This document shows, piece after piece, positions 61,919 to 64,000 of a stretch of DNA of 64,000 bases; position 1 is the first letter of the stretch; each line of letters begins with the position of its first letter. The DNA is taken from NCBI GenBank assembly GCA_037074615.1, contig CM073524.1, positions 23,513,406 to 23,577,405 on the forward strand. The letters are read 5' to 3'. The translations under genes were made by a program, and so were the position numbers. The notes under the pieces were generated by a model, which had not been told where the DNA came from, searched no databases, and saw only the letters and a program-made list of their open reading frames with translations. The DNA comes from Leucaena leucocephala. Taxonomy: Eukaryota; Streptophyta; Magnoliopsida; Fabales; Fabaceae.

Positions 61919-61961
61919 TACACGGGGTAATGCATCACGTTTGGAAAACACATGTACCCAT

Positions 61962-63598
61962 CTACAAGTTCATCTCCTCTGGTAAACTGATGCTCAGGAA
62001 ATACAGGCTGCAAATCCAGTAATATTAATGAAATATCAACTTACTAGCAAAGATTGGTATGAAAGAAAAGCAAGCAGAATGCTAGGCATGGATTTAGTTA
62101 ACATTTTATAAGATAAATGAGTTGTTCAAGCTTTACAGAATAAATATAGATAGATGCTAGTAAATAGAAGATCAGATGCAGCATGAAAGCACAGACACAT
62201 CTAATAGATGCTTCTTGCATACCATTTTTAAGTTCCAAGACATTGTTGAGAGGACCTAGAAGAAGCTAGTATATTGCTTATTTGGTACTCCCACAAGAAA
62301 TATTTTGACAATGTCAGGCAACAAGAATAAGTTAGTGGGTAGGGGTGTAGAGGGTCCCCAGCTAATCCTAACTGCTCCAAAAAACTTTACATAGTTTTCT
62401 GAGCCAGCCCCTCTACACCCCTACCCACACGCCCAAAAGAAAAAAAGCAAAGGTAGTGGACATTGAGGACGAAGTACAGACCAAGAATAAGTTAGCACTC
62501 TGAAAGACACAAGATTGAAAGGAGGGAAAATCTTAAGCTGAGGTGGCTCAATGCTATGTGGCCAACACAAGTGTAGCATCTTTCCATGAAACAAATTTCT
62601 CTCTCCCTTTCCAACATGATTTTCGCTTATTATCTAGAGTTGCATGGAAGGGAACTTTGCTCCCTTCAACACACAACAACATGAATCATACTTTAAACAT
62701 TAGCAAAGTGATCATAAAAGGCAAATAATAGCATAATCTCTTCAAATGGTAATCTATAAAGCAATGAGATTTGTCACCTTGCAGACATGAATGCCATTCC
62801 ACAAAAGACAGCCTTAACAGATTGCTTCGGTCCCGCATAATCAAATGCCAAAGGCAGCATTTCATGCAGTGTTAAAAAAGCCATGACTCCACCAACTACA
62901 GTTATTGCAGAACATAAATAATCAATATAAATACAGAAAATAATTGAGACATTTAGAACTTCTATTGGCACAAACCTGATCCAAGCAAACCTTCAAGAAT
63001 CTCAGGGCTTAAGCTGCTAGGGAATAAATAAGCTGCAGTAAAAGAAGAGAACTCATCACAGTAAATGAAAATTTACTAAAGCACAACTCCAAAAAGCATG
63101 GTTTTGTAAAAGATTAAATCTGCAAAATCATACCATAACAACTCACTTGAGATTGATAGGGAAAGAGAGAAATGTACAAGGTTAAAATGGGCATAATATC
63201 AAGCTAACATGACTCACATTCTCAAGCTTGTTGATATTGATACATGGAAACCTCAAAAACCTAATGCCAAAATTCTATTCAATTTCACACCGATTACACA
63301 TAATACGCCCCTATTTATAGAATAAAGGTTTGTGTCAAATATCCTAAATTACCCCAAATTCTAATTACCTAAATACTCTTGCCCTCCAAAATTCCCATAT
63401 GATACTTGTTGTCATCAATGTTACCCATCATTATCATAATAACGGATTGCTTCTTAGTCATGCTTTCCTTTTCATTGAAAAGAAAAAAGAAACTCCTACA
63501 ATGCAAAGCAACAAAAGGGAGATAGCTTACCAACAATAACAACACCCAGGGGTTCAGCAAAGCCAGAAAGTGAAGCCAATTTGAATGCCTGCCACTTA
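61962..63598 (-). CDS. ZTP29: ZTP29-like ZIP zinc transporter, 3' part
   Basis: Four exons are seen on the minus strand (63598-63531, 63032-62976, 62895-62778, 62007-61962) with consistent phases; the 5' exons lie beyond the right edge of the window. ZTP29 is a ZIP-family zinc carrier of the endoplasmic reticulum linked to salt stress. The visible part reads KWQAFKLASLSGFAEPLGVV, then AYLFPSSLSPEILEGLLGS, GGVMAFLTLHEMLPLAFDYA and LYFLSISLPEEMNL before the stop. The SGFAEPLG and HEMLPLA segments carry acidic and histidine residues of transmembrane helices V and later in the family. The last intron (62008-62777) contains a small inverted repeat. The 400 bp to the right of 63598 show no exon. 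Identity is firm for the C-terminal half; the N-terminus cannot be judged. Confidence 0.88.
62335..62428. repeat. 94-bp hairpin element in ZTP29 intron
   Basis: GTGGGTAGGGGTGTAGAGGG (62335-62354) has its reverse complement at about 62408-62428, enclosing a loop of about 53 bp. The 13-mer AAGAATAAGTTAG occurs just to the left (62323-62335) and again at 62483-62495, as if a 147-bp segment carrying the hairpin had been inserted with a duplication. The function is unknown. Confidence 0.7.
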
Positions 63599-64000
63599 CT
63601 AAGATACATTCATAAACAACCAAATTAAAGTTTAAGATAAATGATCACATTAATAGTTTACTGTAATTAATATAGTGACACAAACTACTGGAGGCACACA
63701 AAAGAATGATATCAGACATGTCAAAATTTACATATGTACGCATCCTGGAGGTATTGTCATATGCATCTATGTTTATTTGTAGACAGGTAACAGCATCACT
63801 ATCCAAAAGCAGTCTCAATTTTTTCTTTTATCTTCTCTGATAAAACAGCAGAAAATTTAGATTGGATTAAAAGAAGTTATCCTCATGCAATAGCCTAGCA
63901 ATTGCCTCCATTGCCAACATCATATCCATGCTGCAACTAGGAAGTATGCACACAATCCTAGACATAATATCATCAACACTGCTTACAGGACAAACTATTT

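Overview
This window is nuclear DNA from a flowering plant, most likely a eudicot. Genes are split by many short GT-AG introns, intergenic DNA is AT-rich, and it is littered with plant-type MITEs, a tRNA-derived SINE, an LTR element and LINE debris. Several products are chloroplast proteins or plant-only families (DiT1, OEP80, WIP zinc finger, R2R3-MYB). I cannot name the species from sequence alone. All exon models below were assembled by hand from splice sites and reading-frame phase; in every intact gene the phases close to a whole number of codons.

Layout, left to right. RPAC2 (+, shared subunit of RNA polymerases I and III) is followed by a complete hAT-type MITE with a perfect 8-bp target duplication. 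It converges on DIT1 (-, plastid 2-oxoglutarate/malate translocator). A SINE with a 15-bp target duplication follows, then a MYB46/83-type secondary-wall MYB (-). From 10.7 to 18.5 kb lies a decayed nuclear gene for the organellar tRNA 2-thiouridylase MnmA, split by an antisense Copia retrotransposon and carrying stops, a frameshift and a lost splice site. A fragmentary ALDH3 pseudogene (19.7-20.9 kb) follows, then repeats and a LINE remnant to 24.1 kb.

From 24.3 kb the window is gene-dense. ORC1 (+, 16 exons, with an E2F site close upstream) converges on an RBP45-type RNA-binding protein (-). That gene is divergent from an LPAT3-like lysophosphatidate acyltransferase (+), which converges on an HMA5-type copper ATPase (-). 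HMA5 is divergent from OEP80 (+, outer-envelope Omp85 protein), with several MITEs filling the space between. A WIP-domain C2H2 zinc-finger gene (+), a candidate small membrane-protein gene (+) and the 3' part of a ZTP29-like zinc transporter (-, running off the right edge) complete the window.

The genes are unrelated housekeeping, plastid, metal-transport and developmental genes, as is normal for a plant chromosome arm; they are not a cluster or an operon. I found no convincing new multi-gene system. The most informative material is the layered decay of the MnmA locus, the mobile-element insertions whose target duplications can be read directly, an in-frame 69-bp tandem expansion inside the Copia remnant, and an unrecognised 82-residue membrane-protein gene whose end lies 43 bp from the end of ZTP29.
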